Assembly: GCA_020152595.1 (NCBI GenBank)
Contig: JAIGNY010001912.1
Location: 111,001 to 175,000, forward strand
Reading direction: 5' to 3'
DNA from: Chiridota heheva
Taxonomy: Eukaryota; Echinodermata; Holothuroidea; Apodida; Chiridotidae
DNA: 64,000 nucleotides
The notes below the pieces were generated by a model. It searched no databases. It was given only the letters and a program-made list of their open reading frames with translations, and had not been told where the DNA came from. Below are positions 40,595 to 53,637 of the stretch, piece by piece (positions within the stretch are counted from its first letter, which is position 1; each line of letters begins with the position of its first letter). The translations under genes were made by a program, and so were the position numbers.

Positions 40595-41811
40595 GATGCA
40601 GACTTAATTTGAACGTTCTTTTTGCATGATTTATTTTGATTGCACGAATTTCATACACTTAAGAAATTAATTTCAATATTTCTCATGAAGAAAAAATCTT
40701 TACTCCGAAAAACCTTCAAGAATTGTTTAGTTTCCCTTTCTATAATGATGATAAATTCACTGAAATTTATTGCTACCTTTCAATCGTACCATTGTTGAAA
40801 AGAGTAATGAATTCAATTGAAGCTTGGCCATCAAACAGTCGACGGCGAGTATTTTTGAAGTTGTGGGAGGGGAGCGGGTGCAACATATTGATGATAAACA
40901 TACTTGCTCAAGGCACCATATTGAGTGTTGTCGGGGAGCCAGAGACGAAGCCCTGAAGTGCCAGCGAGATATTTCGTAGGTATATAATCTTTCATTTTTA
41001 CGTGAACGAAATCATTGTGTTGTAGATTTCCCAGCTGACTAGCTGTTTCCGATGGGAATTCTACAACGCGGCTCCTTGTATCTGTGTATCGTATCCTTGG
41101 GGTAAGTTTGTACTGACTCAGGACTTCTGAGCGATATGTTTATCAGCTACCCATTTCCCCACTTTTCAAAATGTTCCTTGTCCCTAGCAGGGGTGTAAAT
41201 GCCGGGGTGTGAGAGTGAGTGTCACCGCTCCTCCCACATTTTTGAGAGTTGTTGGTAAAATTTGAGATTGATAGGTAAATCTGTATCGTGTCGGTAAAAA
41301 TTAAGGTTTAGAATACGAAACAAGACAGTCAGGCAGTTTGTAGCCAAATCGCCAAGTGATAACCGACTTTGATTAACTTTTTCCATAGGGAGGCAGACTC
41401 CCGGGTACAAAACGTCTGATGAACATTTGACGGGGAAAGTTCCGGGTTTTTTTTATAGTAACTCTGGCTTTCCTATATATACTCCAAATGTTACAAAGAT
41501 TAAATTACCTTGTAGCTAGGATGCTCAAAAACTTGATAGGCTGGTTATTTAAACAAAATTGTTCATCAAAAGTAGAAAAACAGATGATTTCTTGGCGAAA
41601 TTGACTCAAAATGCTTGAACAACACTGCGTGTTATCGTTTCTAACAAACGCGGAAACAAAATGGGTTCGAATTTTATTTTCTTTACCAATTTTTGACATA
41701 TTTTCAAGCAAACTAAGTTTTTATTTTCAGGTGAGACTGTATAAAACATATTGAAGTTAGGGTTATAAATTTTCATATATATGTTGGCGTTTATTATGAT
41801 ACTGAAATTTA
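40595..41811. other. No gene confirmed
   Basis: A 77-codon + frame at 40723-40956 is followed at 40977 by a donor-like GTAGGTATAT. The peptide (including RRRVFLKLWEGSG) is unfamiliar and no acceptor or start context stands out. The two minus frames near 41222-41711 have no recognisable motif. Confidence 0.3.
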
Positions 41812-41840
41812 AGTTGCCCTAAATTTTTAGGGCAACTTTT
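41812..41840. repeat. Perfect 13-bp hairpin at the edge of a dispersed block
   Basis: AAGTTGCCCTAAA pairs with TTTAGGGCAACTT. The block continues with TTTTTTGTACACGTGTTAAA and TCCATTGACTTT. A related block begins at 42687 (AAGTTGCCCAGAATTC, then TCAACTTTTG, ACACATGTT, ATTGACTTTAC), so the hairpin is part of a repeat rather than a terminator. Confidence 0.6.
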
Positions 41841-42089
41841 TTGTACACGTGTTAAATTCCATTGACTTTTGCTTGAGCGTGAGTTATTATATTTTTCAAT
41901 GGGCGATTTCCTATACCTCAAATCAGCAGACTTTGTGAAGTGAAGCTGATGAAGTACTGTTCTAGATGAACATTAGTAAACACGATCGCTAATACATAAC
42001 CTCTTCTACAGTACAGTGGTCACAAAAGAGCATGAAATTTAACACCGACGCCCTTAACTTTGCCTACTGTAACCATAAAGACATAAAGC

Positions 42090-42710
42090 TGAACAACTTT
42101 TTCAACTTAGTTTTGGTAGATTTCCCAAATTCCTTGAGAAAAAGAGTACAATTTGCCACGTTAGCGTTGCAACTATTGTTGCAAACGCGCGCGTTTAACT
42201 TGAAAAAGAAGGGTCCAAAACGGGCGCAGATACAACAACAAACCACAGTCTGTTCGTTACAAGACGCGACAATTGCGTTGTTACGCATTATTATAATCAT
42301 TTGAATTTAACTACCTCAACGCCCTTGTCATTTTGTTAATATTAATACATTGTACGCGCCGACATAAGTAACACGCACGTAGGATGCACATCGGTGCGTT
42401 CGTACGCTCTCTAGGTTACACAAACGATGCAGAGACGCATTCAAATTATGCCAATCATTTCCTTACGCAAGCGTCCAATCTTTTTATTGGTTGGGAAAAA
42501 TGCTTACGTGCGTATCACATTTATGTCAAGACGCTCGCCAAAATTCTGTCGAAACTTTATTTTTGAACGAAAATATGTGTCCTTTTAAGAAAGAAATTAA
42601 GCCTACGATATTTACAAGGTGTAAAACCAATTCAAGGTTTTGGGTGCTCATTTTCATGTTAAAATATAAAAGTCTTCATACCGAAAATCAAGTTGCCCAG
42701 AATTCCTAGT
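42090..42710 (+). mobile_element. Dispersed repeat R1, copy 2 (uninterrupted)
   Basis: Plus-strand copy of the repeat seen inverted at 603-1505. It holds the empty site GTTAATATTAATACATTG (42333-42350) where copy 1 carries a nested MITE. Several overlapping small frames exist on both strands, but none is shared intact with copy 1. Its ends are not sharply defined. Confidence 0.65.
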
Positions 42711-42776
42711 CAACTTTTGTTTTAAACACATGTTGAAGCCTATTGACTTTACTTAAGCCTGTAAAATTGTTATGTA

Positions 42777-43112
42777 TTCTCGAGGTCGGACATCCGCGAA
42801 TGCTGTGGTACACGGCGACGTAACAATGCTTTTTTGACAATCTAAAACTTTAGTCAAAGTTTAAAAAAAAACAGTCAGTTATCATTACAGTCAATGGGAG
42901 ATAAAACTATTTTTGTCATATTTCAACAAATGTTGGACAGAATTCATTTTTCTTCGCAAATGTTGTGTCTTAGATAATAGGTTCCAACATATATGAATGC
43001 CATTCATTTTCGCTGACTGGCTGGGGCGACACAAAGTATTCATAAAAAAAAATATCCCATTGACTGAAATGATAAAGTTTCCCCTCCAACTTGGCAAAAC
43101 CTAGTACGCGTC
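42777..43112 (+). mobile_element. GAGGTCGGACATCC MITE family, copy 1 (right end lost)
   Basis: Begins ATTCTCGAGGTCGGACATCC and runs in parallel with 44023-44394: GCACGGCGACGTAACAATGC-type, ACAGTCAGTTATCATT, TTTTCGCTGAC, ATATCCCATTGACTG and CAACTTGGCAAAACC. After the last motif it diverges into ACGCGTCCACATACCC, so the right TIR is missing or replaced. No coding capacity. Confidence 0.7.
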
Positions 43113-43115
43113 CAC

Positions 43116-43162
43116 ATACCCAAATAGTGCAGATCTCCAAATTTACCGATTTGGGTATGTGC
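43116..43162. repeat. 12-bp hairpin ACATACCCAAAT / ATTTGGGTATGT
   Basis: Inverted repeat directly after the truncated MITE at 42777-43112. Another small hairpin, AAGTTCCCAGA paired with CTGGGAGACTTT, is at 43231-43258. Confidence 0.6.
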
Positions 43163-43258
43163 CCATGTCCATTTAAAAAGTGGCGCAACACACTAATCAA
43201 AAGTCAATGGGATTTTACACGTCTCAAAAATAAAGTTCCCAGATTTTTCTGGGAGACT

Positions 43259-43990
43259 TTATTTACGATATCAAAATCAAGTTCCTTCTCACTGAAAAAT
43301 TAAATACATTTACTTCAGTTTGTTTTCAGTTCCAGTTGTAAAATTTGGAGAGAAACAACAACAATAAATGGTCAAAATTAGAAGGGAAAAGAAAAAAAGC
43401 AACTATTTTTTGTCATTTTTTCTTCAAAATCGTAAAACGCTCTTTTCAATATATGTAATACCCGCGCATGTGAATGTGCGTGCACGTATCAAATGTATTA
43501 CGCCTCACAATTAGCGTGCGCAATATTTTGAATATCTTACCCTTGTGACGCGTACGTACGCTCATAGGGCCTATGGCGTTAAACGCGTTGGAATTGCAAC
43601 ATACAATGAGTACAATCCAATTCCAGCGCTTTAAATACGCCCATGAAAAACGCCTGTGAAGTTCCTCGCCAGTGTTGCTCTTTCTCACACTCACGTACGC
43701 GTAACAATACTCAGCGTAGAAAATTCAGTTCTACGCAGAATTTTCACTGTAAAAGACCACGGAGCCAAAACTTTCAGAAAATAACGTTTTTTGATACATT
43801 TCTAGCAATAAGTTTTGCTCGATGATATCATCATTTGATTCGGAAACATCTCCTTGATACCGAGGACTAATTTTTGTCGTGTTTACAAGGTAAGGAGAAA
43901 AGTTGGAAGCCACCGAAAGTAAAAGTTTGTTGTTTTGGTGATGTTGCATAATATTGCAACAGCATTGTGTTGAGGTGTAGGCTCACTTAG
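43259..43990. other. No gene recognised
   Basis: Contains a CpG-rich patch (about 43460-43720) with repeated CGTACG. No exon is supported. The minus frame at 43446-43694 and the plus frame at 43643-43825 overlap and show no known domain. Confidence 0.4.
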
Positions 43991-43991
43991 G

Positions 43992-44030
43992 CTAGTCAGA
44001 TAAACATCTGACCGTAGTATACGCTATTGA
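43992..44030 (-). repeat. Dispersed GTCAGAT module, inverted copy
   Basis: CTAGTCAGATAAACATCTGACCGTAGTATACGC is the reverse complement of the module at 49062-49098. It abuts the left end of the MITE at 44023. Confidence 0.65.
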
Positions 44031-44394
44031 GGAGGTCGGACATCCGGGAATGTTGTGGTGCACGGCGACGTAACAATGCTTTTTTGACGATCTCGAACTT
44101 CAGTCAAACGGGAAAACAAACAGTCAGTTATCATTGCAGTCAATGGGAGGAAAACCTATTTGTTGTCATTTTGCTAAAAATACTCGACTTAATTGATTTT
44201 TCTTAACAGATGTTGTGTATTAGATAATAGTTTCTAATATATATGAGTACCAATAATTTTCGCTGACAGGCTAAGGCAACGCAAGTATTTATAAAAAATA
44301 TCCCATTGACTGTAATGATAATGTTTCCTCTTCAACTTGGCAAAACCGTACCGAGCCCGTACACGGTTACGTCGAACCGACCACCTCAATAGCC
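44023..44394 (+). mobile_element. GAGGTCGGACATCC MITE family, copy 2 (both ends present)
   Basis: The left end GCTATTGAGGAGGTCGG (44023-44039) matches the reverse complement of the right end CCGACCACCTCAATAGCC (44377-44394). Inner TIR similarity includes CGACGTAAC. Length is about 372 bp and the interior matches 42777-43105. A fragment of the right part also occurs at 48600-48655. The exact border with the host sequence, and so the target duplication, is uncertain. Confidence 0.75.
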
Positions 44395-47321
44395 ATTGCA
44401 TGACTGCGAATACTCGGTCAGACATCATCCTATGCATATAACGGTGGAAACCGCTACATTAACTCATCATAGTCGCGTCGCAGAATATTTGCGACGCACT
44501 CCTGTTTTGCGAACATTTTCCAAGAAATGTATACTTTTTTACCTCATTCATTTTAACCTGAAAAAAGTTAAGCTACATAACTAAAAAAGCTTCTAGTATG
44601 TAACTCTTAATCTTAAAAGCTTGAGCACATAAATATACATTCAATAACTATGAATTAAATCCGTAAAAAGAAGAAACTTTCACCTCGGCTACCTCGGTTG
44701 CTACCTTCTCACAATCGTGTGCGCCAAAGTGAATGTACCTAATTATTTCAAATTCTATCGAACATCGACCATGCCAGCGAAGCGTAAATGTTGAACGCGT
44801 GCGTAAAAAAACAAAACCTGCGTCTAAAACAAGTACACACTTCCATTGACTTTACTGATTGAAGATAGTATTAGTAATCATGGCATATAGAAACAAATTT
44901 AAGACATATAATTAATGAAATAAATGACAAGTATACATTCATGTTTTTTTTTTTTGCCAAATGCGTCGTAAGCAACTGGAGGTGGCAATCAAAATATTGA
45001 ATAGAGAGGATACTTTCATGAACTGTTTGGCAACCGGAAGCGTCAAAAATTCAATTGAAGCCAATACAATTTACCTCAAGTTTAGGCCTACTGTCATACA
45101 TTATCAATTAAATTTGTAGTGAACATTATTATGAGGTGTATTGAAAAATAATTAAAGATGCACAATAAAGGAGTTTCCCGTATAGTTCAATGTTGTTCCC
45201 AATCAATTTCATTCTGGTACGACTGCACGCGAAATAGGCAAGGAGCGAGTCAAGAAGAGGGCAACATGGTCGTAATACTTTGGGTGTGCATGCATTTGAA
45301 TGTGAAAAGCACAAATAATAAGAAATAAAGCTTTTATATCGAAAACATCCATTTCAAAGCATAAAAAGAGTTTTGAGTATTACAACTGTTACTTTATAGC
45401 AAGGGCGAAAATAACGCCTAAAATAGATATCACAAAGGGCACTTCTTGCCCTGTTGTTATCGTGAAATGGAGGGCCCAATTCTTGCCTCTATTGTCCCCG
45501 TGTGGAGAAGGGTAGGGGTTGCCCTCGTTGCCCCGTAATTCAGGTGTTCTTGGTTTCATTGCCCGTCTACGTCTCATACGGAAGGCTTTGATATGTTGAT
45601 CGTTTGTTTGTTTTTATTGTATTCAAATTGTAGCCTTATACTTATATAGATAGATATAGACAGAAAAACTATTCTAAATAGTCCCGATTTATTTTTTGTC
45701 GGACAAATTTGTCTAGCACCTCCTTCGCTCGTAGTCTAGTTACACCCCTGTGTGCACGATGATCAGAGGACAGAATTAATCCAGCACAGAATTACAACTT
45801 ATGAATTGCAGATACTTATAATACTTTAAGATGGAACTAAGGCTCATTTTTTCCGGTTTCAGATGCTCATTAGGAATATTAGATACAGAAAATGCTCGTA
45901 CTAAATTGTCTACCCTAATTGGCCTGAATTCTTTTAACCTCCCCTGGGTATAGCTAAAAGCGCAATTCCCTTCCCTACCGCGACTAAAATTGATTTACTT
46001 TCAATCGTCCTGAACATTGCTAATGGCCCTTTTCTTTTAATATTAAATTTGCAATCACGACAGTTAAAAAATCAGAACAGAATTTCTTTGGACAAAGCCA
46101 GGCCCGAATACGTCGAGATACGAGAAATGGATGCACTTGAAAGTCCATCCGGCGAGATCAAACTACGTTGTAAACCAGTGCTTATCCTACATCCAGAATG
46201 TTCCAAAATTATCTTTGTGTGAACCTATTCATGTACACTTTGGAAAACTAAATATGAAAGGAATTTGAGCTCCTTCAAATTGAATTCACCATGCAGAACT
46301 TCATTATTGAGGGCCGAAAATACTTGCCCCAATCAAAAATAACATTAACGGAAATGACCCATGTATCGTCCTCGCTTCAAACGCCACTGAGTTTATAAAC
46401 AAGTGAGGGGATTCATAACAGAATTCGGTCGATGGTCTCCCCTCCTTCCTTCCTCCCCTCCTCTCCTCCCGGGATCGATGACTATTTCCATACTGTCTAT
46501 GATTAGTTTGGTTGTGATGTATCTATCAACACGCACAATGAAATGCTAGGTGTCCTGTCCCTCCTGTTTTTAATCTCGTCTGTCTTTTGTTAGTTTCGCT
46601 AATTGGCATGTTTGCGTCAAAGTGTGTATGAAATGTGATATCTTTGATCATGTGCCTTTGATCTCTCATCGGGCGGAAGGTCATAATTCCCACCCAAAAA
46701 AAAAAGGCTTTTGTTATTAAAACATTTCTTGTATTTGGCTCCTCGGGCCCGTAGCGGAGAGAAAAGGAGTAAGGGGGAAGGGGGACTTCAGAACGAACGA
46801 ACCCCTTTTATTGAAAAAGTGCCCTTTTAAAATCTAAAAGAATAATAAACGTCTGGAATTTCAATGTTTGTTGTCCTGTCATGCAAAAAATGGACCACCC
46901 CTTTCTATTTCCTTGCTACGGGTCTTTCCCTGGTTCGGCGTAGATATTAGAAAGCTGTCCCCAATTTTTCTTCTAAAATCGCGTAACAGAGGAACCAGGA
47001 CCCTTCGTAAAACAACAAAAACTTTTGGAACCTTCCATGATCTGTTCTAACATACCCCAAATACTTTCTGGCAAAAGTGTCCTTAACTTCAGATCTTATT
47101 GTCCTATTCCTTCTAGATTAAACTGTTTCGGAAATACTGCTCGGGAAATACTGCTCCATCAACAAAATAGGTATCTATAATTATTCCATTTTGATTACAA
47201 AAAAATAACTGCAGTGCCATCTGTAGCCTTACAAAAATCATGCGGCGCGGCGGCGGCGACACATGTGTCCAGTTCGCTGGCGTTGTATTTATTAGTACGC
47301 GTATCGGTGTTGTGCACCCTA
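44395..47321. other. 2.9 kb without a recognisable gene
   Basis: No exon is supported. Notable composition includes a pyrimidine tract at about 46437-46475 (CTCCCCTCCTTCCTTCC) and a GGCGCGGCGGCGGCGAC patch near 47242. GGGCAC..TTGCCC-type segments at 45435-45540 look internally repetitive. Short frames on both strands lack motifs. Confidence 0.4.
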
Positions 47322-48256
47322 CAGTAGGTGTACCAATTCAGCACATGTACCAATTCCGCGTATTTTCGCATCTATTTATTCGTTTACTTCTAGTCATTTA
47401 TTGCTAAAATCTTACCATTTGTTCTTACTCTTAAAACATACAAAATTACGAATTTGTGCTGAATTTTAACTTCAAAATATTTTTCCGTTCACGAGTATAA
47501 GAAACATTTTTATCCTTTGATTTCGAGCCTACATCACTCAAGACACATGATTCTGTAAAAAGTAAAAAAAATCATACTACTTTTTTTCCGTTTTGATCAA
47601 AAACGCACGAATAAAAAAATCCTCAAAAATATGGTCAAGCTTCGCAGGTTAAATAACGTATGAAAATTATTGTAAACTTGCAAAATAAACAAAGTTTGCA
47701 CGATAAATATTGTTTTTCCATGTTTTCGCGACCTTTATCGCTTGCGAAATTCCCGTACCAGTTTAGCGTATTGTCTTCTCTTAACTACTTGACTGCGCTT
47801 GCGCCGTATGAATACGCAATTTGTTATTTTCCTATTGCAGCTGGTACATACAAAAACGATAGAAAAAGGTTCAATCTTAAAACGGATTTTATTTAATAGC
47901 CGACTGACCGACGGGTATCATTGTATGTAAACCTAATGTCAAGAGTTTATTAAGATGATTTTGTTTAATATATTTGTGAAAAGCTGTAAAATATATGTAT
48001 AAAAATGAGATAAATTGCAGAAAATCGTGTGTTTTATATACGCTCAACTGGTACACATTTCGTGGTACATGTACACCTTGTCGAAATTTCAAAATAAAAA
48101 TTAAAAAAATAATAAAACTTTTAGAGTTCAAATACTTTTGACTAGAATATTTATATCGTAAACTTTTAATCAATGATATTTTTTAGAAGTAGAAAACTAC
48201 ATATAACGAACGGAGGTAAAAACAATTCCTAATGTGCTGAATTGGTGCACCTACTG
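47322..48256. mobile_element. TA-flanked TIR element, 935 bp, mariner-like by structure
   Basis: The left end CAGTAGGTGTACCAATTCAG (47322-47341) and the reverse complement of the right end, CAGTAGGTGCACCAATTCAG (48237-48256), differ at one base, and TIR similarity continues into CACAT. TA dinucleotides flank both sides (47320-47321 and 48257-48258), as expected for Tc1/mariner-type insertion. The longest internal frame is 94 codons, with no DDE motif I can recognise, so the element is non-autonomous. Confidence 0.8.
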
Positions 48257-48527
48257 TAATTAAAAAAAAAAAAAGTTCCAAGAGCGTACGGTTGAACTAA
48301 AAGGAGTATACAATATTGGCTTACATTTTTACCCATTTTTCAATCATTTTAGGATTACCGACATGTTTATATTACTTACAAGATTAAAAGCAATAACCGG
48401 AAAAGTTAACTATATAGTTTTTTGTGCCGTAAGTATCGTAATTACAGTGTAACAGGTGACGTAAATAGACGGTGTTGTCGCGATTTTAGGACTGAGGCGA
48501 TTTCCACGTTAAAACAGATAGGACGGA
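48257..48527. other. Spacer, nothing recognised
   Basis: AT-rich sequence with an A12 tract directly after the mariner-like element. No gene is seen. Confidence 0.4.
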
Positions 48528-49043
48528 GTCTCGCTCTGTATTGCATGTAGTGCGTAGCATGTAGGGCATACAGAGGGAGATGTTATCTCACTAAGGCTCA
48601 CTAGGCAAAACCGTACTAAGCCCGTACACAGTTACGTCGATTCCGACCTCGAGAATGTATCGTTCATACTCTAAGTCAGAGATCAGAGCGAATGAGTTGG
48701 AGTCTGAAGATTTGTACTGGATGAACATAGGCCTATGCCAGATAATTAATGTTATGTAGAATTGTAAAGTTTATTCTTTATTACTTTAAAGTTGTTAGAA
48801 TTATGAGTATGGGAGATTCTGGAAATCAAACTTCACTGCAATTGCAAAATAATATTTTCTTAAAATATAAGTCCTTTTTCCGTTTGTATTCGATTCCTAA
48901 AGGCGTTTCTCTTAAAGGTCTATGGACACGTACAAAGGTTTTCTGCTCAACCACTAGTGAGAACGACAAGGCCTAACTTAGTGAGATAACATCTCCCTCT
49001 GTATGCTTTACATGCTACGCACTACATGCAATACATGCGAGTC
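48528..49043. mobile_element. Foldback element with arms of about 67 bp and a nested MITE fragment
   Basis: The left arm (48528-48595: GAGTCTCG..., GTATTGCATGTAGTGCGTAG, then CATACAGAGGGAGATG) pairs with the right arm (48977-49043) with few mismatches. Between the arms, 48600-48655 matches the right end of the MITE at 44023-44394 (GGCAAAACCGTAC, CCCGTACAC, GTTACGTCGA, CCGACCTC). The remaining interior is unrecognised. The minus- and plus-strand small frames inside are not credible genes. Confidence 0.75.
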
Positions 49044-49054
49044 TTCGCAGTCGT

Positions 49055-49098
49055 GTAATGGCTATAGCGTATACTACGGTCAGATGTTTATCTGACTA
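49055..49098 (+). repeat. Dispersed GTCAGAT module, copy abutting element C
   Basis: GTAATGGCTATAGCGTATAC, then GGTCAGATGTTTATCTGACT. It ends 8 bp before the CAGAGTG start of copy C. A related module precedes element D. Confidence 0.65.
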
Positions 49099-52096
49099 GG
49101 CCTAACCAGAGTGCGTAACGTCATTCGCCTTATGCTACGTATAGGCCGAGAGACGAAACTTCTGTACCAAATATCGTGATGCGTTTATGGACGCCATACT
49201 TGTTCCAACATGGTCAACTATGAGATCAGTGGACAGTGCATGCGTAACGAGCCAAGAGACTGAGTGATAGCGTACTGGCTGGGCCGGGCGGAGAAAACGA
49301 CAAGATACGATAGAGAGTGGATTTTTTAAATATTTTTCATTCCACTGAAAATTGCTGTTTTAACATTTCCGTGTAGATTAAATGGCGTTGTGCAGACATG
49401 AAAACCAGCCAAGTTTCTTCTAAAGATTTTTTTATTATCATGGAGCACGGGAACCATTATTATTAAGAACAAAAGTCGTAAATTACAGAATTAACGTTGA
49501 ATCATGCATTTTGTCACTAACTAAAGGCCTACCACTTGCGTTGTTCCAGTTCTGCGAGATAATTTAAGATTAGATTGGCATAACTTTCAGACGTTCGCAG
49601 GATTTCACCGTAGAATAGGTCTGTTTATACTCAGTATACATGGGTTCTGGCGTACGTATGAAGAATTTAAAACGATTTTTACCAAATCCCGAACATACCG
49701 CATCACGGGACCTAACGAATTTCAAGGTAGGCCAGGGCTATTGTTAGACGTGGGCTACTGGGGATATTTCCACCACGGGCGGCGGGCGTAGACGTACTAG
49801 GCCTACGTTAAATGTCAATTTATACAAAAATGACAACTTTTTGGTCGAAGTGGAATAATTCAATCAAAAACTAAATTGTTATTGTTAATTTATGTTAATG
49901 TCATGGTTATATGCAAGTTACTGTCAGGAACCCTGTAAATACAACTCACAGCAATGTTGTTTTTTTCATAGAAAAATATTATTAATGCATATTTCACTTG
50001 TTTAAAGTTTTGTTAAGCTATCATTAAGATATAGCCAATGACTTTTATTAAGCCTAGCTGGCTTAGCAAAGTATAAATACATTGCTTTAAAGCTAAAACT
50101 GTTCATGGGTTGCAATTGAGCCAACTCTTAAAACAAAAATATTTTTCAGTTTTTACATAAAACATTAACAGCTATTTTATAGTTCTTTCCAAAAAGATGT
50201 TCAAGAACAAATATTAAAAGCATTTGAGACACACATTGAAAGATGAACAGCGCTTAAATCAGAAAACCTTTAATTAATATTGTACATTTCATCAGGCTGA
50301 CAATAGGGTAATTCAGTGAATACAATCATTTCAGTAACTTAATTTAACTTGTTAATAGAAAACTAAGGTAGGCCTGCAGCTATTGAAACAAATTTGCTGT
50401 AATTGAATAATTTACACTTCCTATGAAATAATAGTTCATTCATACAGGGAGTTGAATGGCAACTCCCTAACTTATATCATTATGATATATTCAAGATTAT
50501 GAAGAAATAGGTGTAACTTTGTTTCCATGTGGCTCTAAACATTACCAGTCATGATGCCAAATGAATGTCAATGGTGACAGAAAGAGTTTTGCTAACAAGC
50601 ATATGACATAGACTTTAATACTGAGACTTTTTTCTATATTACTATGCCATCAACCTCGGCCTAGATGTTTCTCAATTAATTTTTTTTTAATGGTAGGCTT
50701 ATAAAATCTGCTTGATATTGCAGTTTAACTTAAAAACAATTGATTCAATGAAACAACCCCAATGCAAATCAGTTGTTAAGCTTAGCATAAACACAATGCT
50801 ATGCATGTTTTAATTTTGATTTCATTTACAATTTCACAAATATTTGTATACCTTTGAATATATCAGCCCATTATCTTTTCTTAATTTCTATATCTAAACA
50901 ACCTGTTAAATCTTAAGGTTAATCTATACATTGTTCCATATTGGATGATAAATTGTAATGTTGTGTACAGTATTCAAACTCAATAAAATGGGTCATACAT
51001 AGGCATACAATATGTAATATAGAGACTGCAAATAGGTGTGTGTTTGCAAAGGCATTTTTATTTGGAATAAAGCAAGTTTCATAAACTATATACTGTACAA
51101 TAATAACAAGTTTTCAAAGTTGTTGTCTGCATTGAGAATTACAACAAACTCTTTAAAAAAAAGGTTGATGGCCACTGTTATCAAACAAACGTTGAGTATT
51201 ACTTGGCGTGAAATGAATTAGGGGTAACATGTAAAAGCCACAACATAGTGCATATGTTGTGCATGATTGTTTTGTTTTTCAATGAATGTATTTTAGTTTA
51301 AATCAGTATGTATTTTGGCACTTATGTCTGGGGTTTTTTTGCAAAAAAAGGCCAGGCTTGAAACAATTGTTTGTGTGGAGTAATCCATCTTGTTTTAACA
51401 AGGTGCATTGGTAGGTAGGCAACATTTTTTGTTAAGGATGGCCTAAACTCTACAAGAAATATATTATATTTAATATACATTCCGTATTTAACTGAATATA
51501 ATTACTGAAGGGTAAAATGATAATGCCTATGTAATAAACACGTATGTAATGTATGTATTTACATGCTTAATTATAAACAGGCTTTTGCATGTAGACTTGA
51601 GTTTTGATGATATTCTATGAAGATCATTTTAAGGTAGTGACAGTAGTATGAAACAAAATTATTTTTTACAGACATCATTTTTTTGCAGATGTTCACCATG
51701 TTTGAAGAAATTTTATTCTATCTTCATTTGGTATTTCTTTGTGAAGGCAAATCAACTTATTGAAGGTATGTGTACTTTTAATTTGCTCACATGCATTATT
51801 ATGCATTTCTAGCAGCTATTATTCGACACAAACAAATATAGGCTTTTGATATGGAGCTCTACATTCACACTTTACATAGTACTAGCCTATACTATTTTTT
51901 TGATATTACAGTTGTATAACAGCCTAACAGGTAACTACAGTGTCACGTAAAGCATTACCTCATACTTGTGGCTAACTGTGATGGATAATATCTATCAGAC
52001 AGCTAAAGACAGGTAGACATCTGAGGTAGAGGCACATAAGAGTAGCAGATATTTGTCAGGTTTAACAATGTAATGTAAAGTTTTCATCTAAAGTAG

Positions 52097-52656
<560 letters not shown>

Positions 52657-53460
52657 GTGACAAATAGTTGTGAGGTTTAGCCACCATATTTTAGTATGTC
52701 AGTATGTGAAAAGGAGAAAACCTGGAATAATTCAATTTGTATGTCTTTACCACGTGTGTATAGGCAAAAAAAACTAAATTATTTAGAATATAAACCCTCT
52801 TAGTAGCAAAACCTTTCATCAAATTCGGTTATACATTGGTTTAATCTTATGCCTTAATTTGCATACTTTATGCAAATTTTGTGATAAAGACCTACGACAG
52901 GCCAGGACGACCTTGACGTTTTCTTTAGTAAATCTTTTGTTACTTAAATGTCTTTCATAATTCATTAAAATGGTGCTTAAAATTTTGACCTCTTGAAAAT
53001 TTAAGTATCATATTTTAGTGCTAAGATAAGATTTAAGGGTACTAACTTAGGACATGCAGTGCCGTGATTATCAAGAGATGAAGCTTTTTTGTGAAAGAAA
53101 GTGGGATAAATAATATTAGGTCGAATATATTTGCTCCGATTGAAATGTGAACGGCTTTAATGGTTTTAAGATTTAGCGAACAGTTGTAGGATACGAGGTA
53201 AAAAAAAATCATAAAGCAAAATAAAATTCATAAAGATAAAGAAAATGCTTTAGGTCTAGCTGCATTAACGCTGCATTAACTTCGGGGGCTCACTATCTGA
53301 CTATGCTCAGTTAATGTTGCATAAGTTAATTTCCTGGACAGACGTATCCAGATAGGCCTACAGCTAATTAAACAGCTTAGCCTAAAAACCTTCATTTAAT
53401 CAATAATTAAACAAAAATAACCGACGTCAATGAGGTTTCACTGGGACTGATGACTGATTT

Positions 53461-53637
53461 GGAATGGTTTTCCTGAGTGGGTAGTTAAGTCCAATTCTGT
53501 TCACAATTTCAAGATCAACATTGATCAGTTCTTTACTAATTCTGGACGTCTTTGATTTTTTTATTTGTGGTGGTGGTGTTAGATTGGGCTTTTTATGGGG
53601 TCACTAACCCTTCTTAGCCCGTAATCTTGTTATGTTA
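53461..53637 (+). pseudogene. 5'-truncated non-LTR retrotransposon 3' end (CR1/L2-like)
   Basis: From 53460 the frame reads WNGFPEWVVKSNSVHNFK and continues to INIDQFFTNSGRL, then TGA (53553-53555). This is the typical C-terminus of a CR1/L2/Jockey-type ORF2 (WNxLPxxVVxxxSVNxFK...). The 3' UTR ends in a TTGTTATGTTATG-type short repeat rather than poly(A). The insertion is flanked by TGATTT (53455-53460; 53638-53643). Copies A and B lack it: B reads through GACTGATTTATGTCAG. A second, longer decayed copy with a similar 3' end lies at 58985-59495. Confidence 0.8.

Noticed and set aside
41812-41845. Hairpin followed by T-run, resembling a bacterial terminator
   Set aside because: The sequence context is eukaryotic and the hairpin belongs to a block repeated at 42687.
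43446-43825. Opposed small frames in a CpG-rich patch
   Set aside because: The frames overlap on opposite strands, show no motif and have no splice sites. CpG richness alone explains the lack of stops.
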